From Gammaproteobacteria bacterium (lineage in GTDB: Bacteria > Pseudomonadota > Gammaproteobacteria > Pseudomonadales > Pseudohongiellaceae), in NCBI GenBank assembly GCA_016762995.1, contig JAESUT010000140.1, positions 1-19,835 on the forward strand: a DNA stretch of 19,835 nucleotides, in the 5' to 3' direction. The position numbers and the translations under genes were made by a program. Positions 1-7,608 of this stretch are shown piece by piece. The notes beneath the pieces were generated by a model. The model searched no databases. It was not told the origin of the DNA and saw only the letters and a program-made list of their open reading frames with translations. Each line of letters opens with the position of its first letter. Within the stretch, counting starts at the first letter, position 1.

Positions 1-81
1 ATTCTTTAATCTCTTCGTGCCAAAAAGCATAACTACGATTAATAGAATAATCAGTAGTTGCCAAATTCCAATTCCACCCAT
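1..81 (-). CDS. tatA: TatA/E-type twin-arginine translocase subunit (N-terminal part, cut by window edge)
   Basis: The 27 visible codons read [20 protein letters not shown] followed by GTKRLKN. This is the classic TatA start: a short periplasmic N-terminus with the GxxxIW-type motif, one hydrophobic membrane helix, the FGxK(R)L hinge and the beginning of the amphipathic helix. TatA oligomers form the passage for folded proteins with twin-arginine signal peptides across the inner membrane. The ATG at 79-81 is preceded on the minus strand by a perfect GGAGG (87-91) five bases upstream, which fixes the start. It lies 60 bases after hisE in the same direction, as in Pseudomonas, where tatB and tatC follow. 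TatA and TatE cannot be told apart from this piece; the position favours tatA. Confidence 0.93.
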   Translation of the reverse strand, partial: MGGIGIWQLLIILLIVVMLFGTKRLKN

Positions 82-86
82 GTTAA

Positions 87-91
87 CCTCC
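87..91 (-). promoter_or_regulatory. Strong ribosome binding site of tatA
   Basis: The minus strand reads GGAGG, then a 5-base spacer, then ATG. It is the strongest Shine-Dalgarno sequence in the window and is consistent with the high abundance expected of TatA. Confidence 0.8.
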
Positions 92-141
92 AAATCTGAT
101 ACGCAGTGCTTTGCATTATGCGATATTTTGCGTACCGGTAA

Positions 142-477
142 TTAGTTGTGTCGAGATGCCTTTTCTGCAAGGCCGGATATTTTAAAGCGTTCTTTTAATT
201 CATCCAACACCTGCTGCGGCGTCAAATCAAGATGGCTTAACATAACCATCGTATGAAACCATAAATCTGCAGTTTCACTAATAACAGCCTTTGAATCCGT
301 TTCTCGGTGTTCGCCGAAATCTTTAGCGGCCAAGATTGTTTCGGTCGCTTCTTCTCCAATCTTTTCTAAGATCTTATTAAGACCCTTCTCGTGCAAGCTG
401 GCAACATAAGAATCACTAGCCGAGGATTTCTTCCGCTGTTCCAAAATTGCAGCTAATTCTGTCAATACATCGTTCAT
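142..477 (-). CDS. hisE: Phosphoribosyl-ATP pyrophosphatase
   Basis: This 111-residue protein is an all-helical MazG-like HisE. It hydrolyses phosphoribosyl-ATP to phosphoribosyl-AMP and pyrophosphate, the second step of histidine biosynthesis. Visible family features are the [12 protein letters not shown] segment (about residues 42-53) and the [13 protein letters not shown] segment (about 68-80), which carry the acidic metal-binding residues (EExxE and ExxD pattern). The length matches stand-alone HisE proteins. The ATG at 475-477 lies three bases after the hisI stop, so the two are translationally linked. HisI and HisE are separate proteins here, unlike the fused HisIE of enteric bacteria, and sit between ubiB and tatA as in Pseudomonas. 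Confidence 0.95.
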   Translation of the reverse strand: MNDVLTELAAILEQRKKSSASDSYVASLHEKGLNKILEKIGEEATETILAAKDFGEHRETDSKAVISETADLWFHTMVMLSHLDLTPQQVLDELKERFKISGLAEKASRHN

Positions 478-480
478 GGT

Positions 481-870
481 TTAATTAGTCTTGTATAGCT
501 GGTCAGGGTCAACCAATACGGGGTCAATCGATTCCCATGTGCCATTAATCAGCTTCTTGTAAAAGCAACTTTCCCGTCCAGTATGGCAGGCGATTCCGCC
601 TACTTGTTCTACCCGGTAGCAGAGTGAGTCATTGTCGCAATCAAGCAGAACTTCTACAAGCTTCTGCACCATGCCAGATTCCTCGCCCTTTCTCCAAAGC
701 TTTGAGCGGGACCGTGACCAATATACAGCGCGGCCTTCAGCAACTGTTGTTTTTAGTGCCTCTCGATTGACCCAAGCCTGTGTGAGAACTCGCCCAGAGC
801 CTGCGTCCTGAGTGATTACGGGCGTTAAACCCTGGTCATTCCATTGAATTTGATCGAGATAGGACGGCAT
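481..870 (-). CDS. hisI: Phosphoribosyl-AMP cyclohydrolase
   Basis: This 129-residue protein opens the adenine ring of phosphoribosyl-AMP, the third step of histidine biosynthesis. The metal-binding stretch DCDND (residues 77-81) and the CHTGRESCF stretch (Cys95 and Cys102) match the family's magnesium and zinc ligands, with Cys78 as the third zinc cysteine. The core [18 protein letters not shown] (about 46-63) is the usual substrate-binding signature. The ATG at 868-870 gives a normal length with no extension. It follows ubiB by 17 bases and precedes hisE by 3 bases, so hisI-hisE form a tight pair at the end of the ubi block. Confidence 0.96.
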   Translation of the reverse strand: MPSYLDQIQWNDQGLTPVITQDAGSGRVLTQAWVNREALKTTVAEGRAVYWSRSRSKLWRKGEESGMVQKLVEVLLDCDNDSLCYRVEQVGGIACHTGRESCFYKKLINGTWESIDPVLVDPDQLYKTN

Positions 871-887
871 CGGCTAAGTATGCAGCT

Positions 888-2576
888 TCACCGTCTAAAA
901 CACAAAAGGTAAACACCCGCTAAAGCTAGAGATGCCGTGGCTAGGGGCAGGTTTACTAGGGCCTCATGGATGCCTGGAATGAGGCTCGAAGCAGAGGCGG
1001 CCAATAGTACGGCACCGAGGAAGCGGAATTTCCGGTTCTGGCGCTGGGTATTCTCGATATTCAGTTTCTGCTGGGACTGCAACGACTCGTTGATCTCACC
1101 AAGTTGCTTGCTCTCGGTTGCTGCGTCGATGAGGAGCTGTGGAAGCAGCGGCAGTTGGTCGATCCAGTTCGGAATATTTTCCTGAATTTGGCCTAGCAGC
1201 GTGAATGGGTTGAGTCGCTTCTTGCTCCATCTCTCAAGGTAAGGGAGGGCGGTCGTCCAAAGGTCGAGGTCGGGATAGAGTTGCCGGCCTAGCCCTTCAA
1301 CATTTAATAATGTTTTTTGCAGCAGAACAAGTGAAGGCTGCACTTCCATATCGAAACGACTGGCGGTTCTGAATAGCTGTATCAGTAAATTGGCGAATGA
1401 AATTTCTTTCAAAGGTTTTTCAAAAATTGGTTCGCAGACGCTTCGTATTGCCGATTCGAATTCATGTATTTTGGTGTCTCTTGGTACCCACCCGCAGGCG
1501 ACATGAAGTTCGGCAACTTTTCTGTATTCGCGCCTGAAAAGTGCGAGTAAGTTCTTCGCCAAATACTCTTGATCGTCTTTACTAAGGCTGCCGATTATCG
1601 CGCAATCGATGGCTATGTATTTTGGGTTCGACGGTGTTTCGTGAGAAACGAAGATATTGCCTGGGTGCATGTCGGCATGGAAAAAATTGTGATCAAAGAC
1701 TTGCGTAAAGAAAATGTCGACGCCTGTCTCGGCGAGCTTCTTCATGTCGGTATTCTGCGCTTTGAGCGCAACCACATCCGCGACTGGAATGCCGTGTATG
1801 CGTTCCATTACCATGAGGCGCTTGCTGCAGTAGTCCCAATGAACTTTCGGAACATAGAGGACAGGAGAGTTTTCGAAGTTGCGTTTTAGTTGTGAGGTAT
1901 TGGCTGCTTCAGAAAGCAGGTCGAGCTCATCATGAATGATCTGTTCGTAGTCATTTACTATTTCTACTGGATGAAGCCTTTTGCCTAACTCTGTCCGCGT
2001 CTCAATGAGCCCCGCGATCCATTTCAGCAAACTTATGTCGGCGTTTACAACCTCTGCGATGCCCGGCCGCGTTACTTTGATGACAACTTCTTCGCCGCTT
2101 TGCAGTGTTGCCCTGTGAACCTGCGCTACCGATGCAGAGGCAAATGGCTCGCTATCGAGACTACTGAAAATCGACTCGGGCGTCACTCCTAATGATTCTT
2201 CGATAAGCTGATGAATAGAGGGTGATGAAAAGGGCGGCACATTGTCCTGAAGAGATTGCAGTTCGTCGGCAAGTTCGATGTCGAGAAAATCTCTGCGCGT
2301 AGAAAGCAATTGGCCAAACTTGATATAGATAGGCCCAAGCTCTTCCATCGCTTTACGAAGTCGTACGTTCCTGTGGCTCGAGGCATGCGAGCTAAACATC
2401 CAGGCAAGACGATAGGGCGACAGGAGCAGGCCTAGCCTTCGAGCGCCTGGCTGGCCGTGCATGAACTCATCGAGACGGTATTTCGCAATGACATTGAGCA
2501 CTCTATTAAGTCGGGGAAGATATGACACGGGTGATGACAATGCTCTGCTTGATCTGAGGGCTTGCAAAGATACCAT
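888..2576 (-). CDS. ubiB: Ubiquinone biosynthesis kinase-like protein UbiB (ABC1/ADCK family)
   Basis: This 562-residue protein belongs to the atypical UbiB/ADCK kinase-like family needed for ubiquinone synthesis, acting at the inner membrane and probably as an ATPase supporting the lipid-modifying steps. Family motifs in order are KFGQ (86-89, the KxGQ motif), an alanine-rich nucleotide loop ASASVAQVHRA (146-156), the VAIK-type lysine Lys167, HADMHPGN (300-307, with Asp302 and Asn307), and a DCA triplet (324-326) in place of kinase DFG; the E. coli protein has DCG there. Two C-terminal membrane segments lie at about 517-536 and 541-560. The N-terminus is about 15-20 residues longer than in close relatives and the ribosome site is weak, so a later start is possible. 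It sits 55 bases downstream of ubiJ. Confidence 0.95.
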   Translation of the reverse strand: MVSLQALRSSRALSSPVSYLPRLNRVLNVIAKYRLDEFMHGQPGARRLGLLLSPYRLAWMFSSHASSHRNVRLRKAMEELGPIYIKFGQLLSTRRDFLDIELADELQSLQDNVPPFSSPSIHQLIEESLGVTPESIFSSLDSEPFASASVAQVHRATLQSGEEVVIKVTRPGIAEVVNADISLLKWIAGLIETRTELGKRLHPVEIVNDYEQIIHDELDLLSEAANTSQLKRNFENSPVLYVPKVHWDYCSKRLMVMERIHGIPVADVVALKAQNTDMKKLAETGVDIFFTQVFDHNFFHADMHPGNIFVSHETPSNPKYIAIDCAIIGSLSKDDQEYLAKNLLALFRREYRKVAELHVACGWVPRDTKIHEFESAIRSVCEPIFEKPLKEISFANLLIQLFRTASRFDMEVQPSLVLLQKTLLNVEGLGRQLYPDLDLWTTALPYLERWSKKRLNPFTLLGQIQENIPNWIDQLPLLPQLLIDAATESKQLGEINESLQSQQKLNIENTQRQNRKFRFLGAVLLAASASSLIPGIHEALVNLPLATASLALAGVYLLCFRR

Positions 2577-2631
2577 TGCCGAGCAGCTCTAACAAGCAGG
2601 AAGCAGCTGTTAAGCGATTGTTTTTAGTGAG

Positions 2632-3279
2632 TTATTTGGATTCTTCAAGTAGAGAGTAGCGGCGCTTGAGTAATTCTGTTCTGGCAGCAACTCGGTCAAT
2701 GCTTAAGCGCAGTTGGTCTAGTCGATTTGAGAAGCTATCCACCTCCAGCTCGCTAGGCACGAGGCGCGCTTCTTCTGTTAGATAGTCATGAACTCCTCGA
2801 TGTATGCTCGAGCCCGCGGACTTGCTCCAGCTTCTCGCGCGGCCTTCTATCTCGCCTAATTCATTGCTTAATACATCGCCGAGAATCGGGGCTAGAAAAT
2901 CTTGCCAGTCACTATCCAGCGACTCGATCGTCATCTGCAAATCCTGAACGAGTGTGGCGTCGCCAGATACGTCTATGGAGGCATTGGCCATTGCTCTGCG
3001 ATCAGATTTCTTGGCTAGTAGGCCCAGCAAACTCTCTGCACTGCCCGAAATAGTTGCGTCGGCTACTATGCCTAAGGTTTGGGTATCGATAGCGCTGAGT
3101 TTGATTTCTCCGTCTTCGAAGCGGATGCTAAGAGAAAAGTCCGGCCTGAGACTTACAACCTCGATGCACTTCGAATCGAATGCGGCGAGCTTCGTAGCAA
3201 CGTGCGCGTCGCGCGCGACAATCGCGTTCAGTATTTTTTCGACTGGGAGTAGGGCGAGGCTTCCAAGAAATTGATTCAA
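2632..3279 (-). CDS. ubiJ: Ubiquinone biosynthesis accessory factor UbiJ (SCP2 domain)
   Basis: This 215-residue protein has an N-terminal SCP2-like lipid-binding domain (about residues 10-115) and a C-terminal helical or coiled-coil tail (about 180-212). That is the architecture of UbiJ, which organises the soluble Ubi enzyme complex and binds ubiquinone intermediates. Position between ubiE and ubiB is the diagnostic context, since sequence conservation in this family is low. The start is a TTG codon (3277-3279): no ATG occurs in frame before about residue 96, and the segment LLPVEKILNAIV lines up with the beginning of other UbiJ proteins. A GGA about five bases upstream is a modest ribosome site. 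A run of eight A residues lies in the leader on this strand. Confidence 0.88.
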   Translation of the reverse strand: MNQFLGSLALLPVEKILNAIVARDAHVATKLAAFDSKCIEVVSLRPDFSLSIRFEDGEIKLSAIDTQTLGIVADATISGSAESLLGLLAKKSDRRAMANASIDVSGDATLVQDLQMTIESLDSDWQDFLAPILGDVLSNELGEIEGRARSWSKSAGSSIHRGVHDYLTEEARLVPSELEVDSFSNRLDQLRLSIDRVAARTELLKRRYSLLEESK

Positions 3280-3345
3280 TTGTATTCCGGTACTTTTTTT
3301 TACTAAATTGCAGTAAGTCTAGCGTTGTTCAGAGGTGCCCTTGCC

Positions 3346-4107
3346 CTACATTGACTTGAAACCAATATGGATCGCGCAAACGCCACCCATCACATTGTGG
3401 TATTTGCAGTTAGTAAGGCCTGCGTCCTGCATCATCTGCAACAGCGACTCTTGATCGGGATGCATGCGAATAGACTCGACTAGGTAGCGGTAGCTCTCGG
3501 CATCACCGGTGATTGCTTTGCCAGCGATAGGCCACAATTTCGAATAAACATCATAGGCTTTGCCTACTAGATCGTTAGTAGGTTTAGAAAATTCGAGGAC
3601 TAGCACACGGCCGCCGGGTTTAAGCACTCGCTCCATGGATGCTAGAGCAGCTTCCTTGTTCGTGACATTGCGTAGACCGTAGGCGATACAGATACAGTCG
3701 AAGGTATTGTCCGCGAAGGGTAGGTGCTCAGCGTTAACTTGCGCGATGTCGACATTCGAGGCGAGCCCCCTATCTATGATCCTGTCTCGACCTACCTGCA
3801 GCATCGCCTCATTGATATCGGCGAGGACGACCTGACCGGTTTGGCCGACTATTTTCGAGAATCGAATGCTGAAATCGCCAGTTCCTCCGGCGAGGTCCAA
3901 AACTTTGTGACCTTTACGTAGGGCGCTTAGTTCAATCGTGAAGCGTTTAATGAGCCTGTGGGAGCCTAGCGACATGATGTCGTTCATTATGTCGTACTGT
4001 TTCGCGACCGAGCGGAATACCTGACCCACGCGCTGCTCTTTTTCGGCTGTGGGTACCTCTTCGTAGCCGAAGTGGGTGGTCTCGGTGGACTCTGTTGTGT
4101 TGCTCAT
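3346..4107 (-). CDS. ubiE: Ubiquinone/menaquinone C-methyltransferase UbiE
   Basis: This 253-residue protein is a class I SAM-dependent methyltransferase that methylates the quinone ring carbon in ubiquinone (and menaquinone) synthesis. Signatures are [14 protein letters not shown] near the N-terminus (30-43), SAM motif [13 protein letters not shown] (69-80), the acidic residue of motif II in ADIN (96-99), AYGLRNVTN (142-150), [15 protein letters not shown] (162-176) and the conserved tail [13 protein letters not shown] (239-251). The length is as in E. coli UbiE (251). The ATG at 4105-4107 is 39 bases after the DUF971 gene stop; ubiJ follows 66 bases downstream. In Pseudomonas a polyhydroxyalkanoate gene cluster lies between the DUF971 gene and ubiE; it is absent here. 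Confidence 0.97.
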   Translation of the reverse strand: MSNTTESTETTHFGYEEVPTAEKEQRVGQVFRSVAKQYDIMNDIMSLGSHRLIKRFTIELSALRKGHKVLDLAGGTGDFSIRFSKIVGQTGQVVLADINEAMLQVGRDRIIDRGLASNVDIAQVNAEHLPFADNTFDCICIAYGLRNVTNKEAALASMERVLKPGGRVLVLEFSKPTNDLVGKAYDVYSKLWPIAGKAITGDAESYRYLVESIRMHPDQESLLQMMQDAGLTNCKYHNVMGGVCAIHIGFKSM

Positions 4108-4146
4108 GGGCGTTCGCTGTTGCCTAAAAAAGTGGGCGTCAAATAG

Positions 4147-4554
4147 TTAATCTTTTGATGAGGGCATGATGTTAATCACTCGCGTACCCTCTGGCAATGG
4201 TTCCCGGCTCGCTTTCATCGCATTCAGCTTCATCAGGTAGTTATTCCAGAGAGAGTCATGCTCGTCTGCCAGCTCCTGCAGGTAAGTCCAGGAATAGATG
4301 CCAGTATCGTGGCCGTCACTGAAGCTGAGCTTAATCGCATAGTTGCCGACCGGCTCAAGATTGACGATCTTCACCTGACGTTTTCCTTTTTGTAGAATTT
4401 CCTGCCCCTTGCCATGCCCACGCACTTCAGCCGATGGGGAATTTACTCGGAGAAATTCAGCGGTGAAGGTATTGCATGTGCCATCGACATACAGCAGTTC
4501 GAGCGTCGCCGACTTCTTGTGCAGTTTAATGTCTGTTGGTGCGTTCGTAGCCAT
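4147..4554 (-). CDS. DUF971 domain protein (gamma-butyrobetaine hydroxylase N-terminal-like)
   Basis: This 135-residue protein consists almost entirely of a DUF971 domain, the fold also found at the N-terminus of gamma-butyrobetaine and trimethyllysine dioxygenases. The recognisable part is NYAIKLSFSDGHDTGIYSWTYL (about residues 72-93), with the DGH and the YSWxYL motif. The catalytic dioxygenase domain is absent and only the small domain is encoded, which is normal for the bacterial stand-alone form. No biochemical role is established to my knowledge, and none is inferred from sequence. It lies 37 bases downstream of hslU and 39 bases upstream of ubiE, as in Pseudomonas, and probably shares the hslVU transcript. 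Confidence 0.88.
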   Translation of the reverse strand: MATNAPTDIKLHKKSATLELLYVDGTCNTFTAEFLRVNSPSAEVRGHGKGQEILQKGKRQVKIVNLEPVGNYAIKLSFSDGHDTGIYSWTYLQELADEHDSLWNNYLMKLNAMKASREPLPEGTRVINIMPSSKD

Positions 4555-4591
4555 TTAGATTATCAGCGATTCAATTTACGTGTTGAGAGGT

Positions 4592-5944
4592 TTACAGGAT
4601 GTAGCGGCTTAGGTCTTCATCTTTGACCAATTCATCCAGTTGTTTTTCGACGTAGGCTCTGTCAATTACCAGCTCCTTGTTGTCACCAACGGCCATGTCA
4701 GATGCAGAAAAGGAGACTTCTTCTAGCAATCTTTCCATCACTGTATGCAGACGCCTGGCACCTATGTTCTCGGTACGTTCGTTTACCTGCCACGCAGTCT
4801 CTGCAATTTTTTCTATGCCATCTTTGGTGAACGATACTTGCAAGCCTTCGGTGGCGAGTAGCGCCTGATACTGTTCTGTAAGCGAGGCATCTGGCTCTAC
4901 TAGGATTCGCTTGAAGTCATCTGCGGTAAGCGCGTCGAGTTCGACCCGAATAGGCAGTCGGCCCTGTAATTCGGGAATAAGATCCGAAGGCTTGCTGAGA
5001 TGGAAGGCGCCAGAAGCAATAAAGAGTATGTGGTCTGTCTTTATGCTGCCATGTTTAGTCGTGACCGTAGACCCTTCGATCAGTGGTAGCAGGTCGCGCT
5101 GCACGCCTTCCCTGGAGACTCCAGCGCCGCCTTGATCGTGCTTGTTGGTCACCTTATCGATCTCGTCGAGGAAGACGATGCCTGTCTGCTCAGTAGCTTC
5201 CACCGCTAGCTCGCGAATCTCTTCTTCATTTACCAGCGCAGCCGCTTCCTCATCTTTCACAACCTTCAGGGCCGCCTTAACAGTCAGGCGCCGCGATGTC
5301 TTCTTGCTGCTGTTCATATTTGAGAACATGCTTTTCAATTGACTGGTCATATCTTCTAAGCCCGGAGGGGCCATGATTTCGATTCCAGCCGCGGCTTCGC
5401 TGACCTTAATTTCAATCTCTTTATCGTCGAGTTCGCCCTCGCGTAGCTTCTTGCGGAAGAGTTGGCGTGCGGCTGAATTTGAATCTGCAGGGCTGTCTTC
5501 GTTGGAATCGCTAGGCTGTTCTGTGCGCGCCTGCGGCAGGAGCACGTCAAGGATGCGCTCCTCAGCCTTGTCCGCTGCCAAGCATTGCACTTTGTTCATT
5601 TCAGTTTCTCTGATCATCTTGATCGCAACGTCGACTAGATCGCGAATTATCGATTCGACATCGCGCCCGACATAGCCAACCTCGGTGAACTTCGTCGCTT
5701 CGATTTTAATGAAGGGAGCCTGAGCCAGTTTGGCGAGGCGCCGTGCTATCTCGGTCTTGCCAACACCGGTTGGTCCGATCATGAGAATGTTTTTGGGCGT
5801 GACCTCTTCACGTAGCTCAGCGTCGAGTTTCATGCGACGCCATCGATTGCGTAAAGCGATCGCTACCGCGCGTTTAGCGGCAGCCTGACCTACTATGTGT
5901 TTGTCGAGCTCAGAGGTGATCTCGCGGGGTGTCATTGTGGGCAT
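4592..5944 (-). CDS. hslU: ATP-dependent protease ATPase subunit HslU (ClpY)
   Basis: This 450-residue AAA+ unfoldase feeds substrates into the HslV peptidase chamber in the cytoplasm. Visible are the conserved start [17 protein letters not shown], Walker A GPTGVGKT (57-64), the pore loop GYVGRD (90-95), the intermediate (I) domain at about 110-240, Walker B VFLDE (257-261), the arginine-finger region GRLP (328-331), the sensor-2 motif GARRL (395-399) and the C-terminal tail EDLSRYIL that inserts into HslV. The start at 5944 matches the E. coli pattern in which Met4 begins MTPREI. The I domain holds a Ser/Asp/Asn-rich stretch (about 143-157), a region that varies between species. It follows hslV by 55 bases. 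Confidence 0.98.
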   Translation of the reverse strand: MPTMTPREITSELDKHIVGQAAAKRAVAIALRNRWRRMKLDAELREEVTPKNILMIGPTGVGKTEIARRLAKLAQAPFIKIEATKFTEVGYVGRDVESIIRDLVDVAIKMIRETEMNKVQCLAADKAEERILDVLLPQARTEQPSDSNEDSPADSNSAARQLFRKKLREGELDDKEIEIKVSEAAAGIEIMAPPGLEDMTSQLKSMFSNMNSSKKTSRRLTVKAALKVVKDEEAAALVNEEEIRELAVEATEQTGIVFLDEIDKVTNKHDQGGAGVSREGVQRDLLPLIEGSTVTTKHGSIKTDHILFIASGAFHLSKPSDLIPELQGRLPIRVELDALTADDFKRILVEPDASLTEQYQALLATEGLQVSFTKDGIEKIAETAWQVNERTENIGARRLHTVMERLLEEVSFSASDMAVGDNKELVIDRAYVEKQLDELVKDEDLSRYIL

Positions 5945-5999
5945 GCTTTAATACCTGTATTCGATTGGGCCATCATCAGTTTTGTTGTTCGTTTCATAG

Positions 6000-6545
6000 T
6001 CATTCTGCAAGATCTAACTCTTCTATTGTGTGGTTGTTGTTTGTAAAGACACAAATATCTGCAGCGATAGTTAAACTCTTTTCGACTACTTCTCGTGCGC
6101 TAAGGTCAGTGTTCTGTAACAAGGCTTTTGCTGCAGATTGCGCATAGGGGCCTCCGGATCCTATGGCCATGAGCGAGTCTTCGGGTTCGATAACATCTCC
6201 ATTGCCAGTAATAATCAGCGAGGATTCTTGGTCAGCTACAACCAGCAGGGCCTCGAGTCTTCGCAGAGAGCGTTCTGTTCGCCACAGCTTAGCCAGTTCA
6301 ACTGCTGCACGAGTTAGTTTGCCGTGGTGCTTTTCCAGTTGCTCTTCGAAGCGTTCGAAGAGCGTGAAGGCATCGGCGGTGCCGCCAGCGAAGCCGGCAA
6401 TGACTTGATCCTTGTAAAGACGTCTCACTTTTCGAGCATTGCCCTTCATGACGGTGTTGCCCTGGGAGACTTGTCCGTCTCCTCCGATCACGACCTTGTC
6501 GCCGCGGCGAACCGACACGATAGTGGTGCCTCTGTACTGATCCAT
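6000..6545 (-). CDS. hslV: ATP-dependent protease peptidase subunit HslV (ClpQ)
   Basis: This 181-residue protein is the proteasome-beta-like threonine peptidase of the HslVU complex. After removal of a short leader MDQYRG the mature protein would begin with Thr7-Thr8 (TTIVSVRRG), with Thr7 as the N-terminal nucleophile. Asp23 in GGDG and Lys39 in GNARKVRR correspond to mature Asp17 and Lys33 of the active site. [15 protein letters not shown] is the conserved C-terminal-half signature. E. coli HslV has only a one-residue leader, so this is the longer-propeptide form. The ATG at 6543-6545 has an upstream AGGATA ribosome site. A sigma-32-type promoter lies about 180 bases upstream, and hslU follows. 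Confidence 0.98.
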   Translation of the reverse strand: MDQYRGTTIVSVRRGDKVVIGGDGQVSQGNTVMKGNARKVRRLYKDQVIAGFAGGTADAFTLFERFEEQLEKHHGKLTRAAVELAKLWRTERSLRRLEALLVVADQESSLIITGNGDVIEPEDSLMAIGSGGPYAQSAAKALLQNTDLSAREVVEKSLTIAADICVFTNNNHTIEELDLAE

Positions 6546-6722
6546 AGCAAATATCCTGTTTATTGCGTTGCTTCAAAAAGCCGTGTGTTAAACCAATTCG
6601 TTGAACGACTGACGTGCTGATAGAGCGAGAGAAGTGCGTGGGATTAGAAATACCACTGCCTTTCGATCAGGCTATCACAGGCTAGAAATCATCAATCGCT
6701 GGAATTTAGCGCGCGAGCATAG

Positions 6723-6751
6723 GATATGGGGTGAGACCGTGGGAATTCAAG
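6723..6751 (-). promoter_or_regulatory. Sigma-32 (RpoH) heat-shock promoter of hslVU
   Basis: Read on the minus strand, the -35 element CTTGAA (6751-6746) is followed by a 14-base spacer and the -10 element CCCCATAT (6731-6724). This is a near-consensus match to the RpoH promoter (CTTGAA, N13-17, CCCCATnT). It starts about 30 bases after the ftsN-like stop and would begin transcription near 6717, leaving a leader of about 170 bases before hslV. The location fits the known heat-shock control of hslVU in other gammaproteobacteria. The match is read by eye, and the start point is an estimate. Confidence 0.85.
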
Positions 6752-6781
6752 CGCGCTCTGGTGCGAGAAGCCGCTTGCTAG

Positions 6782-7435
6782 CTACTGAACAGTCATGCGC
6801 AGGCTGGGAATATTATTGGCTCGGAGTAACCGTTCGGCCTCATTCAATATACTGCTGCTGGTATAGGGGCCAGATTGGACCAGATAGAGGGTTCGGCCAA
6901 GCAATTCCTGCTGCTTAACATTGACATCAAGACCTATCAGTCTCTGCCGCTCGTATTCAGTACGAGCTGAATCGAATTGCTTGAATGCACCGGACTGCAG
7001 GATGAATCCTGGATCGAAGGTTTCTTCAGTTTCCACCCGAGTAGTTGTCACCGCCACTTCAGCCACTTCAGCCACTTCAGCGGCTTCTTCGGCGAGCCCG
7101 GCCTGCTGCGCCGTCAGCTCTACCGGGTTGGCATCTACCGACACTTCGTAGGCGGGCAGCTCGGTATAGAATTCGAGCTGCAGTTCTTCCTCTGCGGGTT
7201 CTTCAGCGGCGACTACTGCAGATGGCTGAATTGTGGAGGGAGCGGTATTGCCAGCGCGCTGGTTGATATTCAGCGGTGGGACGTTTCCTGAAAGATAGAA
7301 GAGGAAGCAACCGAACACACCCAGCGCCAGTCCTACAATCACTCCTGTGAACAGCAGTGACCAAGCGGGTGGGGTGGCAACGGTTTTTCGCTCTAAGAGC
7401 GGTTCCGGCTTAATTTTGGCAAAATCGTGTGTCAT
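6782..7435 (-). CDS. ftsN: FtsN-like SPOR-domain cell division protein
   Basis: This 217-residue bitopic membrane protein has a short cytoplasmic N-terminus (1-24), one membrane helix (about 25-49), a Pro/Glu/Ala-rich periplasmic linker (50-140) and a C-terminal SPOR domain (about 141-217, FILQSGAFKQFDSARTEYER and LYLVQSGPYTSSSILNEAERL). SPOR domains bind denuded septal peptidoglycan. Location directly upstream of hslVU and downstream of priA is the position of ftsN in E. coli and of the FtsN homologue in Pseudomonas. It is shorter than E. coli FtsN (319). The linker holds a three-copy EVA repeat. FtsN activates septal synthesis through FtsA and FtsQLB; that role is inferred from position and architecture, since other SPOR proteins look similar. 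Confidence 0.85.
   Translation of the reverse strand: MTHDFAKIKPEPLLERKTVATPPAWSLLFTGVIVGLALGVFGCFLFYLSGNVPPLNINQRAGNTAPSTIQPSAVVAAEEPAEEELQLEFYTELPAYEVSVDANPVELTAQQAGLAEEAAEVAEVAEVAVTTTRVETEETFDPGFILQSGAFKQFDSARTEYERQRLIGLDVNVKQQELLGRTLYLVQSGPYTSSSILNEAERLLRANNIPSLRMTVQ
7053..7079 (-). repeat. Three tandem 9-base units within ftsN linker
   Basis: Three perfect copies of GCCACTTCA (plus strand) at 7053-7061, 7062-7070 and 7071-7079 encode the repeated Glu-Val-Ala steps of the periplasmic linker. The unit length keeps the reading frame, so copy-number change would alter only linker length. Confidence 0.9.
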
Positions 7436-7608
7436 GACTCTAGTAAGGCTTCCACAGGCTGTAGCCGTAAATTAAGTTATTGTTTTAAATAGCAATAATT
7501 GCTAGAAAGCTTTGCACCACCTCAATTATCGGTTGTCTGCCGGTAAGCTATAGCCGAATCAAGCGACTTTTCTCGGATTTAGGGCGCATTGGTTTTCTCA
7601 GAGGCACC
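7436..7608. other. priA-ftsN spacer with a 15-base palindrome
   Basis: The 173 bases between the priA stop and the ftsN-like start hold no gene. A perfect 7+1+7 inverted repeat, TAGCAAT-A-ATTGCTA, lies at 7490-7504, about 55 bases before the ftsN ATG, in an A/T-rich stretch that probably contains the ftsN promoter. No confident -35/-10 pair was found. In Pseudomonas this slot holds argS; no trace of argS coding sequence is visible here. Confidence 0.6.

Noticed and set aside
5373..5675. Open frames antisense to hslU
   Set aside because: They are Ser/Arg-rich mirror readings of the HslU coding sequence; HslU is fully supported by motifs over its length.
6634..6918. Open frame on the plus strand over the hslV leader and the end of ftsN
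   Set aside because: It overlaps the sigma-32 promoter and the SPOR domain in antisense, has low-complexity-free but family-less sequence and no convincing ribosome site.
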